Assembly: GCA_022825065.1 (NCBI GenBank)
Contig: JAJDYR010000020.1
Location: forward strand, 1-64,000
Direction of reading: 5' to 3'
DNA: 64,000 bases
Origin: a bacterium
GTDB lineage: Bacteria > UBA8248
The notes beneath the pieces are model-generated. The model saw only the letters and a program-made list of their open reading frames with translations, was not told where the DNA came from and made no database searches. Below are positions 29,557 to 38,451 of this stretch, piece after piece. How positions within the stretch are numbered: position 1 is the stretch's first letter; every line of letters begins with the position of its first letter. Both the position numbers and the translations under genes were made by a program.

Positions 29557-30333
29557 TCACGACAGGCGCACAAAAACGCCTTCAACGACCCCGCTGAACC
29601 AGCAAACGGGAGGAATCTTGGAGAGCCAGGCCTCCACGCCCTGCCATATATACGGATGCGCTCCCAGCAATTGCCTGAATCTTTCCGGCAAAGGGGTGAA
29701 ATTCCTGGGCAGGATATTCGAATACCAAGTCTCGACCGCTTCGAACCCGAACGTGGAGAGGAGCCGACACATTTTTCCCATGGAATAGAGCCGCTCGTGA
29801 TCGCTCGCGCGGAAGACGTTTCTCGCCATGAACTCCGCATAGCTCCATTCGTTGGGAAGCATCATCACGATGAACAGCCCTCCGGGGCGCAAGATGCGCC
29901 GAATCTCCGTGAGCGAGCCGCTCTCGTCTTCCACGTGCTCCAGAACGCCGCAAGACAAAACGACGGCGAACGATTCGTCCTCGAAAGGAAGCCGTACGGG
30001 GTCTGCGCCGTATACGACATTCAGGTTCTGTTCACGGAGAAAGGAGTTCCAGGGAGAGGGTTCTTCCGCCTCGATGGTATAGGAAACGACCTCGAAACCC
30101 CGGTTTCCCAGCAAAAAAGACATTTGCCCATAGCCGCACCCCCAATCCAGCAGCCTGCCGCCATCCGGATTCAGGTGTTTCACGGTATCCGCTTTGCGCA
30201 GGTAACCGGCGCGACCCAGCGGCGTGCTGAGGTGATAGAGACCGGCGCAGCCTTCGGCCAGCGAACGCTCGACGGCGCGGGCGAGGGCCGCCATCTCTTC
30301 GGACTCGGCTCGAGGAGAGCGCTTCCTGGGCAT
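29557..30333 (-). CDS. Class I SAM-dependent methyltransferase
   Basis: This 258-residue methyltransferase opens the minus-strand polysaccharide block. Motif I is LLDWGCGYGQMSF, then SCGVLEHVEDESGSL and RILRPGGLFIVMMLP. It may methylate a sugar or a small molecule that caps a polysaccharide chain. The C-terminal third (PRNFTPLPERFRQLLGAHPYIWQGVEAWLSKIPP) is helical and could be membrane-associated. Substrate unknown. Confidence 0.82.
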   Translation of the reverse strand: MPRKRSPRAESEEMAALARAVERSLAEGCAGLYHLSTPLGRAGYLRKADTVKHLNPDGGRLLDWGCGYGQMSFLLGNRGFEVVSYTIEAEEPSPWNSFLREQNLNVVYGADPVRLPFEDESFAVVLSCGVLEHVEDESGSLTEIRRILRPGGLFIVMMLPNEWSYAEFMARNVFRASDHERLYSMGKMCRLLSTFGFEAVETWYSNILPRNFTPLPERFRQLLGAHPYIWQGVEAWLSKIPPVCWFSGVVEGVFVRLS

Positions 30334-30476
30334 GGCGTGTGGACCCTGTTCTTTTCATGGAGGCAAGGATTACTCTAACCCCGGGATCACGCGGAACACA
30401 AGGCTCGCTTGACACGGGGCCGGTGGTGGGAGAACTTCCGAATAACTTGATCACCACTTATTCGAGGGATAACGCC

Positions 30477-31343
30477 ATGAACGATCGTGGTGCGCGCCTC
30501 CGGGCGCTTCTGGAAGAGAACCGGCCCGTGCTCGCTCCCGCCTGCATCGACGCCTTCAGCGCGCGCATGGTGGAGCAGGCGGGGTTCGAGGTGAACTATC
30601 TGACGGGCAACGGCGCCTCGGCGGCGCTCCTCGGCAAGCCCGACGTGGGCTTCATGACGCTGCGCGAGGTGGCCGACGTTTCCCGGAACATCGTCCAGGC
30701 GACTTCGATTCCCCTCATCGCGGACGCCGACACCGGCTACGGCAACGCCGTGAACATGATCCGCACCGTCCGCGAACTCGAATCGGCGGGCGTCGCCTGC
30801 ATCCAGATCGAGGATCAGGTGACCCCAAAAAAGTGCGGCTTCCTGCCCGGCTCGATCCCCGTCATCTCTCTTGAAGAGCAGCTCGGCAAGCTGAAAGCGG
30901 CCCTCGACGCTCGGGAGAGCGAGGATTTTCTCATCCTCGCCCGCACGGACGCCGCCGCCGACCACGGACTGGACGAGGCGATCCGCCGGGCCGTCGCCTA
31001 TAAGGAGGCGGGGGCCGACCTCACGTTCATCGAGGTGGAAGGCACCGAGGAGGAACTGAGACAAATCGGGGCCGAAGTTCCCCCGCCCCACGTCACCACG
31101 CTGGATGAATCAAGGCGCGAGGCGGCCCTCAGCGTGGAGGAACTCGGCCAACTCGGCTTCGGCGTCATCATCTACCCGGGCATCGTGCGCTGCACGTACC
31201 TGAAAGCGGTGAACGACGTGCTGCGGATATTAAAGGAGGAAGGCTCCACGCGCTCGGCGCGCGAAATGATGGCCACTTTTCAGGAATACAACGACGCCCT
31301 GGGCACCTCGGAAATCCAGACGTGGGAGCGCGAATACCTCTAG
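30477..31343 (+). CDS. Isocitrate lyase/PEP mutase-family enzyme (oxaloacetate decarboxylase or methylisocitrate-lyase-like)
   Basis: This 288-residue TIM-barrel enzyme likely cleaves or decarboxylates a carboxylic acid with Mg. The signature DADTGYGNAVNM and the metal Glu in IQIEDQ are present. The catalytic loop reads KKCGFLPG, where methylisocitrate lyases have KRCGH: the Cys is kept and the His is replaced by Phe, so activity may differ from true lyases. Start at ATG 30477 with a GAGGGAT site. First gene of a plus-strand catabolic operon running to 35496. Confidence 0.85.
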   Translation: MNDRGARLRALLEENRPVLAPACIDAFSARMVEQAGFEVNYLTGNGASAALLGKPDVGFMTLREVADVSRNIVQATSIPLIADADTGYGNAVNMIRTVRELESAGVACIQIEDQVTPKKCGFLPGSIPVISLEEQLGKLKAALDARESEDFLILARTDAAADHGLDEAIRRAVAYKEAGADLTFIEVEGTEEELRQIGAEVPPPHVTTLDESRREAALSVEELGQLGFGVIIYPGIVRCTYLKAVNDVLRILKEEGSTRSAREMMATFQEYNDALGTSEIQTWEREYL

Positions 31344-31374
31344 CGCCGAAGCGGCGTCATCCAAGGAGCGGAAC

Positions 31375-31674
31375 ATGATCACCGTAGGGATGTATTACGA
31401 AGTGTTGCCGGGCAAGGAGAAGGAGTTCGAGGAGAAATTCGAGGCCGTGGCCGGCGCCCTCGAAGGACAGGCCGGCCACGTGCAGAGCCTTCTGTATCAG
31501 CAGGTGAAAAATCCCAATTCCTACACCATCCTCTCGGAGTGGGACGCGCAGGAAGACTTCATGGCCTTCATCAGGAGCGATGCCTTTCGCGCCGTCACGG
31601 ACTGGGGGAAGGCGGAGATTCTCGCGGGCCGGCCTCGTCACAAGCTCTACGGCCGCGAGGGCGACCTCCACTAG
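31375..31674 (+). CDS. Small antibiotic-biosynthesis-monooxygenase (ABM) domain protein
   Basis: This 99-residue protein has the ferredoxin-like ABM/dimeric alpha-beta barrel fold: YYEVLPGKEKEFEEKFEAV followed by SLLYQQVKNPNSYTILSEWDAQEDFMAFIRS. Such proteins act as cofactor-free monooxygenases or as heme or quinol-binding partners. It is 31 bases after the lyase-like gene and 11 bases before the amidohydrolase gene, so it is operonic. Confidence 0.85.
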   Translation: MITVGMYYEVLPGKEKEFEEKFEAVAGALEGQAGHVQSLLYQQVKNPNSYTILSEWDAQEDFMAFIRSDAFRAVTDWGKAEILAGRPRHKLYGREGDLH

Positions 31675-31685
31675 AGGGAAACCGA

Positions 31686-32564
31686 ATGCCGGATATGCTC
31701 CCCTGCCCGCCGCCCGATCCCCGGCCCAGAGCGCCCCGCTTCAAGCTCCCCCCCGGCGCCTGGGATACCCACGGACACATCTTCGGTCCCGAGAGCAAGT
31801 ACGCCTACTCCCCCCGAAGGGGCTACACGCCTCCCGACGCCTCACTCGATGCGTACGAAACCCTCCACCGCACGCTCGGCGTGGCGCGCGGCGTCCTCAC
31901 CCAGCCGAGCGTCTACGGGGTCGACAACACCGCCATGCTCGACGCCATGGCCCGCTCCGGCGGGCGGCTCATGGGCGTGGCCTCCGTGGACAGGGAGGTG
32001 AGCGAGGCGGAGTTGACGCGCCTCCACGACGCCGGCGTTCGCGGCTTGCGCATCAACCTGGCGGACAAGGGCGGGAATCCCTTCGATTCGTTCGCGGACG
32101 TTCAGGCGATGGGCGAGCGCATCGTGGACATGGGCTGGCACCTGGAATTCCTCATCCACGTGCATGAGTTTCCCGATTTAAGAAAAACCTTCTCCGCCCT
32201 GCCCGTCCACAGCGTTTTCGGCCACATGGGCTACGTACCGGCGGGCGAGGGCCTTGGGCCACTCCAGGAATTCATGGACTTGCTCAAAGAGGGACGAACC
32301 TGGGTGAAGCTCACGGGCACATACCGCATCACGGGTCTAAAGCAGACCCCTTACGCGGATGTGGACCCAGTCGCCCGCGCTCTCATCGAAACGGCGCCCG
32401 AGCGCGTCATCTGGGGCACGGACTGGCCGCATCCCGTCTGCAAGATTCCGATGCCCAACGACGGCGACTTGCTGGATCAACTACTCGACTGGGCGCCGGA
32501 TGAGAGCGTCCGGGAAAAAATACTCGTGGAAAACCCCCTGAATCTGCTCGGGATCGAAAGATAG
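31686..32564 (+). CDS. Amidohydrolase family 2 enzyme (PDC hydrolase/LigI-like)
   Basis: This 292-residue TIM-barrel hydrolase belongs to the amidohydrolase 2 group, which includes 2-pyrone-4,6-dicarboxylate hydrolase and related lactonases. Metal and active-site positions are seen in WDTHGHIFGP, LIHVHEF, VFGHMGY and the terminal VIWGTDWPHP Asp. A GAGGGA ribosome site precedes the ATG at 31686. The bacterial aromatic-ring-cleavage pathway uses such an enzyme, consistent with the lyase and dehydrogenases beside it; the true substrate is not known. Confidence 0.83.
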   Translation: MPDMLPCPPPDPRPRAPRFKLPPGAWDTHGHIFGPESKYAYSPRRGYTPPDASLDAYETLHRTLGVARGVLTQPSVYGVDNTAMLDAMARSGGRLMGVASVDREVSEAELTRLHDAGVRGLRINLADKGGNPFDSFADVQAMGERIVDMGWHLEFLIHVHEFPDLRKTFSALPVHSVFGHMGYVPAGEGLGPLQEFMDLLKEGRTWVKLTGTYRITGLKQTPYADVDPVARALIETAPERVIWGTDWPHPVCKIPMPNDGDLLDQLLDWAPDESVREKILVENPLNLLGIER

Positions 32565-32573
32565 GAGAGAAGC

Positions 32574-33479
32574 ATGGCGCGCAAGGCAACGAAAAAAATC
32601 GCATTCCTGGGTCTGGGCCGCATGGGCGGATTGATGACGAAGCACCAGGTCGACGCCGGTTTCCCGGTCACGGGCTACGATCCCTCGGCGAAAGCCATCG
32701 CTACCGCGAAGAAAAACGGCGCCAAAACCGCCAGAACCGTCGCAGCGGCGGTGAAGGGCGCAGACGTGGTGTGCAGTTCGCTCCCCTCGCCCGCCGTCGT
32801 GAGGGACGTCTACCTCGGCCCCAGGGGCGTGCTCGAGACCGCGCGGCGCGGCGTCGTCTGCTTCGAGCTTTCGACGAGCACCGTCAGCCTGGCGAAGGAG
32901 ATCGCAGAGGCGGCAATGAAAAAGGGAATCGCTTTTCTGGACGCTCCCGTGAGCGGAAGCATTCCGCACCTGGAGCGCAAGGAAGTCGCCGCCATCGTGG
33001 GCGGAGACCAGGCCGCTCTCAAGGAAAACCGCGATGTGCTCGACGCCTTCAGCAAGTCCATCACCTACATGGGAAAATCCGGAAACGGACTGATCATGAA
33101 ACTGGTGACGAACCACATCCTGAACATCCACCACTCCGGCATGGCGGAGGGACTCGCTTTCGGGATGAAGGCGGGGCTGACGGCGCCCAAAATGATGAAA
33201 TTCTTACAAGGCAGCGTGATTCCCCTGCTCATCCACTACAAGGGCACGACGATGGCGGCGCGCGATTATTCCGACGTCATCGCGAATTTAGGCATCAGCT
33301 TCAAGGATCTCGGACTCAGCATCAACGAGGCGAACGATTTGGGCGCCCCCGTACCCCTGGGCGCCGCCGCGCGGCAGCAATACACCTCCGCCATGGCGCT
33401 CGGCCTCGAAGATGCGGATTTCAACGCGGTTTTCGAGTCGTTCCTGAACGCCATGGGAACGAGACCGAAGAGAAAGTGA
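32574..33479 (+). CDS. 3-hydroxyisobutyrate-dehydrogenase-like beta-hydroxyacid dehydrogenase, copy 1
   Basis: This 301-residue NAD(P)-dependent oxidoreductase has the Rossmann loop GLGRMGG near residue 12, the substrate motif LDAPVSGSIPH, and the catalytic Lys region SGNGLIMKLVTNH. It starts MARKATKKIAFLGLGRMGG, exactly as copy 2 does, and both carry an identical KNGAKTA block. It likely oxidises a beta-hydroxyacid formed by the lyase or hydrolase upstream. It follows the amidohydrolase by nine bases. Confidence 0.87.
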   Translation: MARKATKKIAFLGLGRMGGLMTKHQVDAGFPVTGYDPSAKAIATAKKNGAKTARTVAAAVKGADVVCSSLPSPAVVRDVYLGPRGVLETARRGVVCFELSTSTVSLAKEIAEAAMKKGIAFLDAPVSGSIPHLERKEVAAIVGGDQAALKENRDVLDAFSKSITYMGKSGNGLIMKLVTNHILNIHHSGMAEGLAFGMKAGLTAPKMMKFLQGSVIPLLIHYKGTTMAARDYSDVIANLGISFKDLGLSINEANDLGAPVPLGAAARQQYTSAMALGLEDADFNAVFESFLNAMGTRPKRK

Positions 33480-33552
33480 ATCTTATCGAGGCATCAGAAA
33501 CGCCCGGATAGACGGTGTGCAACGGCGCATACGATTTCAGGAGTCTGAAGTT

Positions 33553-34464
33553 ATGGCGCGCAAGGCAACGAAAAAAATCGCGTTTTTGGGCCTGGGCCGC
33601 ATGGGCGGGCTGATGGCGAAGCACTTGGTTGACGCGAGTTTCGACGTCACGGGCTACGACCCTGTTCCCAGAGCCGCAACTGCGGCGAAGAAAAACGGCG
33701 CCAAAACCGCGAAAACCGTCGCGACGGCCGTCAAGGGCGCAGACGTGGTTTGCAGTTCGCTCCCCAAAACCGACATCGTGAGAGACGTCTACCTGGGCAA
33801 AGGCGGCGCGCTCAAGGCCATGCGGCGCGGCGCGGTATGTTTCGAGCTTTCGACGAGCAGCGTCGCACTGGCGATAGAAATCGCCGCAGAAGCCAAAAAG
33901 AAGAGAATCGCCTTTCTGGACGCTCCCGTGCTCGGAAGCGTTCCGCACCTGGAGCAAAAGGGAGTCTCCGCCATCGTGGGCGGAGACGAGGCCGCGCTCA
34001 AGGAACACCGCGACGTGCTCGACGCCTTCAGCAAGTCGGTCACCTACATGGGGAAATCCGGAAACGGCCTGCTCATGAAACTGGTGTCGAACCACATCGT
34101 CTTCATCCAGCACGCCGGCATGGCCGAGGGACTCGCATTCGGGGTGAAGGCGGGGCTGACGGCCCGGAAAATGATGAAATTCCTGCAACAGAGCGTGATT
34201 CCGGATTTGATCCACTACAAAGGCCCGGAGATGGCGGCGCGCGATTATTCCAAAGTCATCGGAAACCTGGGACTCAGCTACAAGGACATGGGAATCAGCA
34301 TGAACGAAGCGAACGATCTGGGCGTTCCCGTTCCCATTGGCGCCGCCGCGCGGCAGCAGCACACCTCCGCCATGGCGCTCGGGTTCGAACACGCGGACTT
34401 GAACGCCGTCTTCGAGGCTTTCCTGAACGCCGCGGGCATGAAGCCGAAGAGAAAATTTTCATAG
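33553..34464 (+). CDS. 3-hydroxyisobutyrate-dehydrogenase-like beta-hydroxyacid dehydrogenase, copy 2
   Basis: This 303-residue protein is a close paralogue of copy 1: the first 19 residues are the same, and long blocks (GSVPHLEQKG against GSIPHLERKE, YMGKSGNGL, PLGAAARQQ-type ends) recur. The catalytic Lys is in SGNGLLMKLVSNH. The ATG at 33553 (ATGGCGCGC after GGAGTCTGAAG) was preferred over the earlier in-frame ATG at 33517. A second dehydrogenase with altered substrate preference is likely. It is separated from copy 1 by 73 bases. Confidence 0.87.
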   Translation: MARKATKKIAFLGLGRMGGLMAKHLVDASFDVTGYDPVPRAATAAKKNGAKTAKTVATAVKGADVVCSSLPKTDIVRDVYLGKGGALKAMRRGAVCFELSTSSVALAIEIAAEAKKKRIAFLDAPVLGSVPHLEQKGVSAIVGGDEAALKEHRDVLDAFSKSVTYMGKSGNGLLMKLVSNHIVFIQHAGMAEGLAFGVKAGLTARKMMKFLQQSVIPDLIHYKGPEMAARDYSKVIGNLGLSYKDMGISMNEANDLGVPVPIGAAARQQHTSAMALGFEHADLNAVFEAFLNAAGMKPKRKFS

Positions 34465-34617
34465 AGGCAGGCACATACCCCACACGAGACGGGAGAAGCC
34501 CCTCCTGGTTTTTTTTGCGAGATTGGCCTGTCCACCGATTCTCAAACGTGGGCGTCGGGGGATGACGCACCGAATTTCAGTTGAGAGACGCAGCATAAAT
34601 TTCAGGAGTGACGCAAA

Positions 34618-35496
34618 ATGGCGAAAGTGGTTGCTTTTCTGGGGCTGGGAAACATGGGCTCGGGCATGTCGGAGAATCTGGTGAAGGCGGGTTTCGAGGT
34701 TCGTGGCTTCGACCCCGTTCCCGCCGCGCGCGAGCGGGCGGCATCGGCCGGTCTTACCGTCTTCGAGACGGCGGCGGAAGCCGCCACGGGTGCTGAGGTC
34801 ATTTGCAGTTCGGTGCCCGAGGTCGAGCACGCGAGAGAAGCCTACCTGGGCGAGACCGGCGCGCTCACGACGGCTTCGGAAGGGACGGTATGCTTCGACC
34901 TGTCCACCCTTACTGTCGAGGGCAGCCAGGACCTGGCGGCGGAAGCGGAAAAACAAGGCGTCCGGTTTCTGGATACCCCCGTGAGCGGGAGCGTGCCCCA
35001 CGCGAGGGCGGGCACCCTCGCCATCATGGTCGGCGGCGATGAGGCCTCGCTCGAAGCCCACCGCGAGGTCTTGGAGGCCTTCAGCGCCTCCATCCACTAC
35101 TTCGGCCCGAACGGCGCGGGCCTCCAGATGAAGCTGGTGACGAACCACATCTTCGCGATCCACATCTCCGCCATCGCCGAGGCGCTCACCATCGGCACGA
35201 AGGGGGGCCTCGACCCCGAGCATATGGTCGAGTTCCTGAAGGCGAGCGTCATCCCCAAAATTCTCGAATACAAGGCCTCGCCCATGATCGCCAAGGACTA
35301 TTCGCCCACCTTCACGGTGAACCTGATGCTCAAGGATCTGCGCATCATCGCGGCGATGGCCGACGGCGTCGGTACGCCGATTCCCCTGGGTACGATGGCG
35401 CGGCAGGTCTACATGGGCGCGGCGGCCCTGGGCCATGGCGACGCGGACCAGAACGCCATTCTCGAGTTTTTCGAAAAAGGCGCAGGGATGAATTAG
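34618..35496 (+). CDS. 3-hydroxyisobutyrate-dehydrogenase-like beta-hydroxyacid dehydrogenase, copy 3
   Basis: This 292-residue enzyme belongs to the same family but is diverged from copies 1 and 2. Seen: GLGNMGSGMSENLVKAGF Rossmann start, ICSSVPEVEHAREAYLG, LDTPVSGSVPH, NGAGLQMKLVTNH with the catalytic Lys, and an IIAAMADGVGTPIPLGTMA end. A ribosome site (AGGAG, about 34602) precedes ATG 34618. Three dehydrogenases in a row suggest a stepwise or broad oxidation of hydroxyacids. It is the last gene of the operon. Confidence 0.87.
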   Translation: MAKVVAFLGLGNMGSGMSENLVKAGFEVRGFDPVPAARERAASAGLTVFETAAEAATGAEVICSSVPEVEHAREAYLGETGALTTASEGTVCFDLSTLTVEGSQDLAAEAEKQGVRFLDTPVSGSVPHARAGTLAIMVGGDEASLEAHREVLEAFSASIHYFGPNGAGLQMKLVTNHIFAIHISAIAEALTIGTKGGLDPEHMVEFLKASVIPKILEYKASPMIAKDYSPTFTVNLMLKDLRIIAAMADGVGTPIPLGTMARQVYMGAAALGHGDADQNAILEFFEKGAGMN

Positions 35497-35757
35497 CGAG
35501 ATGAATGAGCGTGCGCCGCGCAGTCGATTCCACAGGCTGTCGTGGGCGCGCCTCTTGCGGCATGGCGCTTGGGCGCTTTTTTCCGGATAATGACTCGATT
35601 TCGATATTTCAAGAATCAGGCTTGCTATTCTTGAGTAATTTAGTTTAGTATTCGAAAGAATTGCGGGGCGGGTGCTGCGCTCTCTCCCATCCTGACAACT
35701 TACGATAATCAATTCCATATCTTTTCAGCGAACGCTGGCAGCAAAGGAGATGAGAAT

Positions 35758-36957
35758 ATGTCGAAAACAGGACGAGACCTGCTCGAGGCCGCGCGGGGCG
35801 ATGTTCCTGAGATCACGGCGGAGGAAGTGAAGGACGCCGTCGATACCGGCGCCGGGGTGGCGCTCATCGACGTGCGCGAACCGGACGAGTTCCGGGGCGG
35901 CTATCTGCCGGGCGCCGAGCACGTGAGCCGCGGATTCCTGGAACTCAAGATCGAGCAGGTTGTACCCGACAGGGCGACGCCCATCGTCGCCTATTGCGCG
36001 GGCGGCGTGCGCTCGCTGCTCGCGGGCCAGGTGCTCCAGTCCATGGGCTACCAGAACGTGAAATCCATGGCGGGCGGTTACGGGAAATGGAAAGACCTGG
36101 GCTTCCCCGTCCAGGTGGACAAGCAGATGAGCGCCGAGCAACTCAACCGCTACAGCCGCCACTTCCTGCTCTCCCAGATCGGCGAAAAAGGCCAGTCCAA
36201 ACTCCTGGACGCCAAGGTCGTCCTGATAGGCGCGGGCGGGCTGGGTTCTCCCACCGGGCTGTATCTCACGGCCATGGGCGTGGGCAACATCGGCATCGTG
36301 GACCTCGACGTGGTGGACATGAGCAACCTGCAGCGCCAGATCGTCCACACGAACGACCGCGTGGGCACCTCCAAGGTCGAGAGCGCGACGGCCACCCTCA
36401 CCGCGCTGAACCCCGACGTGAACGTCATCGCGCACGAAGACAGAATCAACCGGGACAACGCGCTCGATATCCTGAAAGACTACGACGTCATCGTGAACGG
36501 GGCGGACAACTTCCCGACGCGCTACCTCGTGAACGACGCGGCGGTCTTTCTCGGAAAACCCATCGTCGACGCCTCCATCTTCAAGTTCGAGGGCCAGGCG
36601 ACCGTCTACCACCCCGGAGAGGGCGGCCCCTGCTACCGCTGCCTCTACCCCGAACCGCCGCCTCCCGGCATGGTGCCCTCCTGCCAGGACGCGGGCGTGC
36701 TCGGCGCGCTGTGCGGCACGATGGGCTCCATCCAGGCGACGGAGACGGCCAAGCTCATCGTGGGCTTCGGCGAACCGCTCATCGGCAAACTGCTGATGTA
36801 CGACGCGCTCAAATCGCAGTTCAGGACGCTCAAGATCAGGCGCGACCCGGGCTGCCCGGTGTGCGGAGACAGCCCCTCCATCACCGAGCTCATCGACTAC
36901 GAGTTCTTCTGCGGCCTCACCGAAGCCCCCGCTACGGCCTCCGTCAACGGGGGTTGA
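35758..36957 (+). CDS. Rhodanese-ThiF fusion: MoeB-like sulfur-carrier adenylyltransferase
   Basis: This 399-residue enzyme couples an N-terminal rhodanese domain (residues about 18-118, with LIDVREPDEFRGGYLPGAEH and active-site Cys in VAYCAGGVRS) to an E1-like adenylation domain (about 130-375). The latter shows VVLIGAGGLGSPTGLYL, DVVDMSNLQRQIVH, DNFPTRYLVND and a C-x2-C pair in CYRCLYP with a later CPVCGD zinc site. It probably adenylates and then sulfurates a ThiS/MoaD-type carrier, in molybdenum cofactor, thiamine or cysteine synthesis. The usual order is E1 domain first, rhodanese last; here the order is reversed. A strong AAAGGAG site precedes the ATG at 35758, and a terminator follows at 37029-37056. 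Confidence 0.88.
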   Translation: MSKTGRDLLEAARGDVPEITAEEVKDAVDTGAGVALIDVREPDEFRGGYLPGAEHVSRGFLELKIEQVVPDRATPIVAYCAGGVRSLLAGQVLQSMGYQNVKSMAGGYGKWKDLGFPVQVDKQMSAEQLNRYSRHFLLSQIGEKGQSKLLDAKVVLIGAGGLGSPTGLYLTAMGVGNIGIVDLDVVDMSNLQRQIVHTNDRVGTSKVESATATLTALNPDVNVIAHEDRINRDNALDILKDYDVIVNGADNFPTRYLVNDAAVFLGKPIVDASIFKFEGQATVYHPGEGGPCYRCLYPEPPPPGMVPSCQDAGVLGALCGTMGSIQATETAKLIVGFGEPLIGKLLMYDALKSQFRTLKIRRDPGCPVCGDSPSITELIDYEFFCGLTEAPATASVNGG

Positions 36958-37028
36958 TGGGAGCGATGTGGACAGTCAAGCTGGCGTAAACAGATGTAGA
37001 TGAACAACGAAAGATGAGCCACAAGACA

Positions 37029-37056
37029 CCCCCGGGGCGAAAGCCTCGGGGGTTTT
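37029..37056 (+). terminator. Rho-independent terminator after the rhodanese-ThiF gene
   Basis: A 10-pair stem CCCCCGGGGC with loop GAAA and GCCTCGGGGG (one G-T pair at 37035/37046) is followed by TTTTC. It starts 71 bases after the stop at 36957 and abuts the end of the convergent minus-strand gene. Confidence 0.85.
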
Positions 37057-37413
37057 CTATGAGATTTCCTCCAGCCTGACCGCATCCCCCACAGGACGAA
37101 TGGGGTAGCCGCCCCGCAGTAATTCTGCGAGAAAGGCGAGGTGTTCGGCGAGGGCGGACATGTGCGCGGCGGCGTAGCGCGAGGAGAGCGCGTCGGCTTG
37201 TTGCGCCAGAGCTTCGCGCGCATCGGCGGCGGGTTCATCCTGCGAGGCCAAGATGTTAAAGGCATTGAGCAGGGCGCGCACGTCTTCATGCGCATCCCCA
37301 TATTCCGTCTTCAGCGCGTAGGGGCTTCGTAAGATCAAATGGACGGGGTTCTGCGTGTTCGAGGACTGATCGAGCATGCAGCGGCTGCGCCTCTGGTCGT
37401 AGTTCTCTGGCAT
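37057..37413 (-). CDS. Small hypothetical protein downstream of the MBL hydrolase
   Basis: I do not recognise this 118-residue soluble protein. It is mostly helical, with no signal peptide or metal-binding Cys cluster. Two alanine-rich helices (about 40-95: HEDVRALLNAFNILAS, ALAQQADALSSRYAAAH, LAEHLAFLAELLR) look like a small four-helix bundle. It starts 11 bases after the MBL gene and would be cotranslated. An internal Met13 is a possible start. Confidence 0.55.
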   Translation of the reverse strand: MPENYDQRRSRCMLDQSSNTQNPVHLILRSPYALKTEYGDAHEDVRALLNAFNILASQDEPAADAREALAQQADALSSRYAAAHMSALAEHLAFLAELLRGGYPIRPVGDAVRLEEIS

Positions 37414-37423
37414 GGCGTCCTCT

Positions 37424-38326
37424 TCAGCCTCCCCGCGCGTCGTGGAGCGATATCCCCTGCTCGCCCCTGCCCTTGAACTCGTTGTAGAGCTTCATGACGG
37501 CCTGCTCCACGCGGTCGGGCTTCATCCACTCGGCATAAATCCCTAAGGGAATCTCGCGCGCGGCGCGTCTGGCGGGGATTCCCTCCTTGAAACGCTTTCG
37601 CGCCTCCCGGCGCACGAGCCGGAGGTAGCCCAAGGTTTTTTCGAGCGCGCGCTTGTCCCCCGGCGGCCCGTGGCCCGGAACGACCGTCTCGACCGGAAAA
37701 GTTTTCAGAATCTTCTCCGCAATCCGTATCCACCCGCCGACGTGGGCGTCGAAGGTGGCGGGCGTGACGTAGTGAAAGCAGATGTCGCCCGTGAAGAGAA
37801 CGCGCTCCTCTGGCAGATAGACGACCGTGTCGCCTTTGGAATGCGCGTGGCCCAGGTGGTGGAGTTCCACGACGCGCTTGCCCAGGCGGAGCGTCATGCC
37901 CTCCTCGTATGTCACGTCGGGAAAGCGCTGCCTGAGCCTTTTGAGTTCCGAGGCGTATTCGGGGTTCACGCCCCTGTAGTGCGCGAGGTCGAGGCCTGTT
38001 TCCACCATCCGCTCGCGCATGTAGCGGTGCGCGATGACGGGGATATCCCTATCGAACCAGATGAGGCCCAGCGTGTGGTCCGCATGGTGGTGGGTGCAGA
38101 CGATCTTCCGCACCGGCTTTCTCGTCGCTTTGCGGATCGCCTCCTGAAACGCCTGCGTCATGGGCCGCACGTAGAGCGCGTCGACAACGAGCGCTTCATC
38201 GTCCCCCACGATGAGGCCTGCGTTCGAGACGTTCAGCCCGCCCGCCTGGATGTAGGCGTAGACGCCCGGGGTCATGCGCTGAAGTCCTGTTTTCCAGCTT
38301 GCGGGCACTTCCCGGGTCCCGGCCAT
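37424..38326 (-). CDS. Metallo-beta-lactamase-fold hydrolase
   Basis: This 300-residue enzyme has a complete di-metal site: HHHADH (C-terminal to a VCTH strand), HLGHAHSKGD with a third His, GDICFHY with the bridging Asp, and VVPGHGPPGD with the last His. Such MBL hydrolases act as lactonases, glyoxalase-II-like thioesterases or phosphodiesterases. The C-terminal 60 residues (RRAAREIPLGIYAEWMKPDRVEQAV) form a helical extension found in quinoprotein-relay/lactonase relatives. ATG 38326 (MAGTREV) is preferred; ATG 38332 is two codons longer. Confidence 0.85.
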   Translation of the reverse strand: MAGTREVPASWKTGLQRMTPGVYAYIQAGGLNVSNAGLIVGDDEALVVDALYVRPMTQAFQEAIRKATRKPVRKIVCTHHHADHTLGLIWFDRDIPVIAHRYMRERMVETGLDLAHYRGVNPEYASELKRLRQRFPDVTYEEGMTLRLGKRVVELHHLGHAHSKGDTVVYLPEERVLFTGDICFHYVTPATFDAHVGGWIRIAEKILKTFPVETVVPGHGPPGDKRALEKTLGYLRLVRREARKRFKEGIPARRAAREIPLGIYAEWMKPDRVEQAVMKLYNEFKGRGEQGISLHDARGG

Positions 38327-38451
38327 GCGCACCTCCTTTTCAGGCGCATCATTCTACACGATGGGAGCGATTGACCGCACGCCCCCGGACGGGCGACATT
38401 GGCCCCGAATTCAAAGCCAGGGGCTCAGCCGTTCATGCAAAGGGGGAGCAA

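Noticed and set aside
35622-35650. A sigma70 promoter upstream of the rhodanese-ThiF gene (TTGCTA ... TTAGTA)
   Set aside because: The spacing fits but both boxes match poorly; the region is AT-rich and too ambiguous to call.
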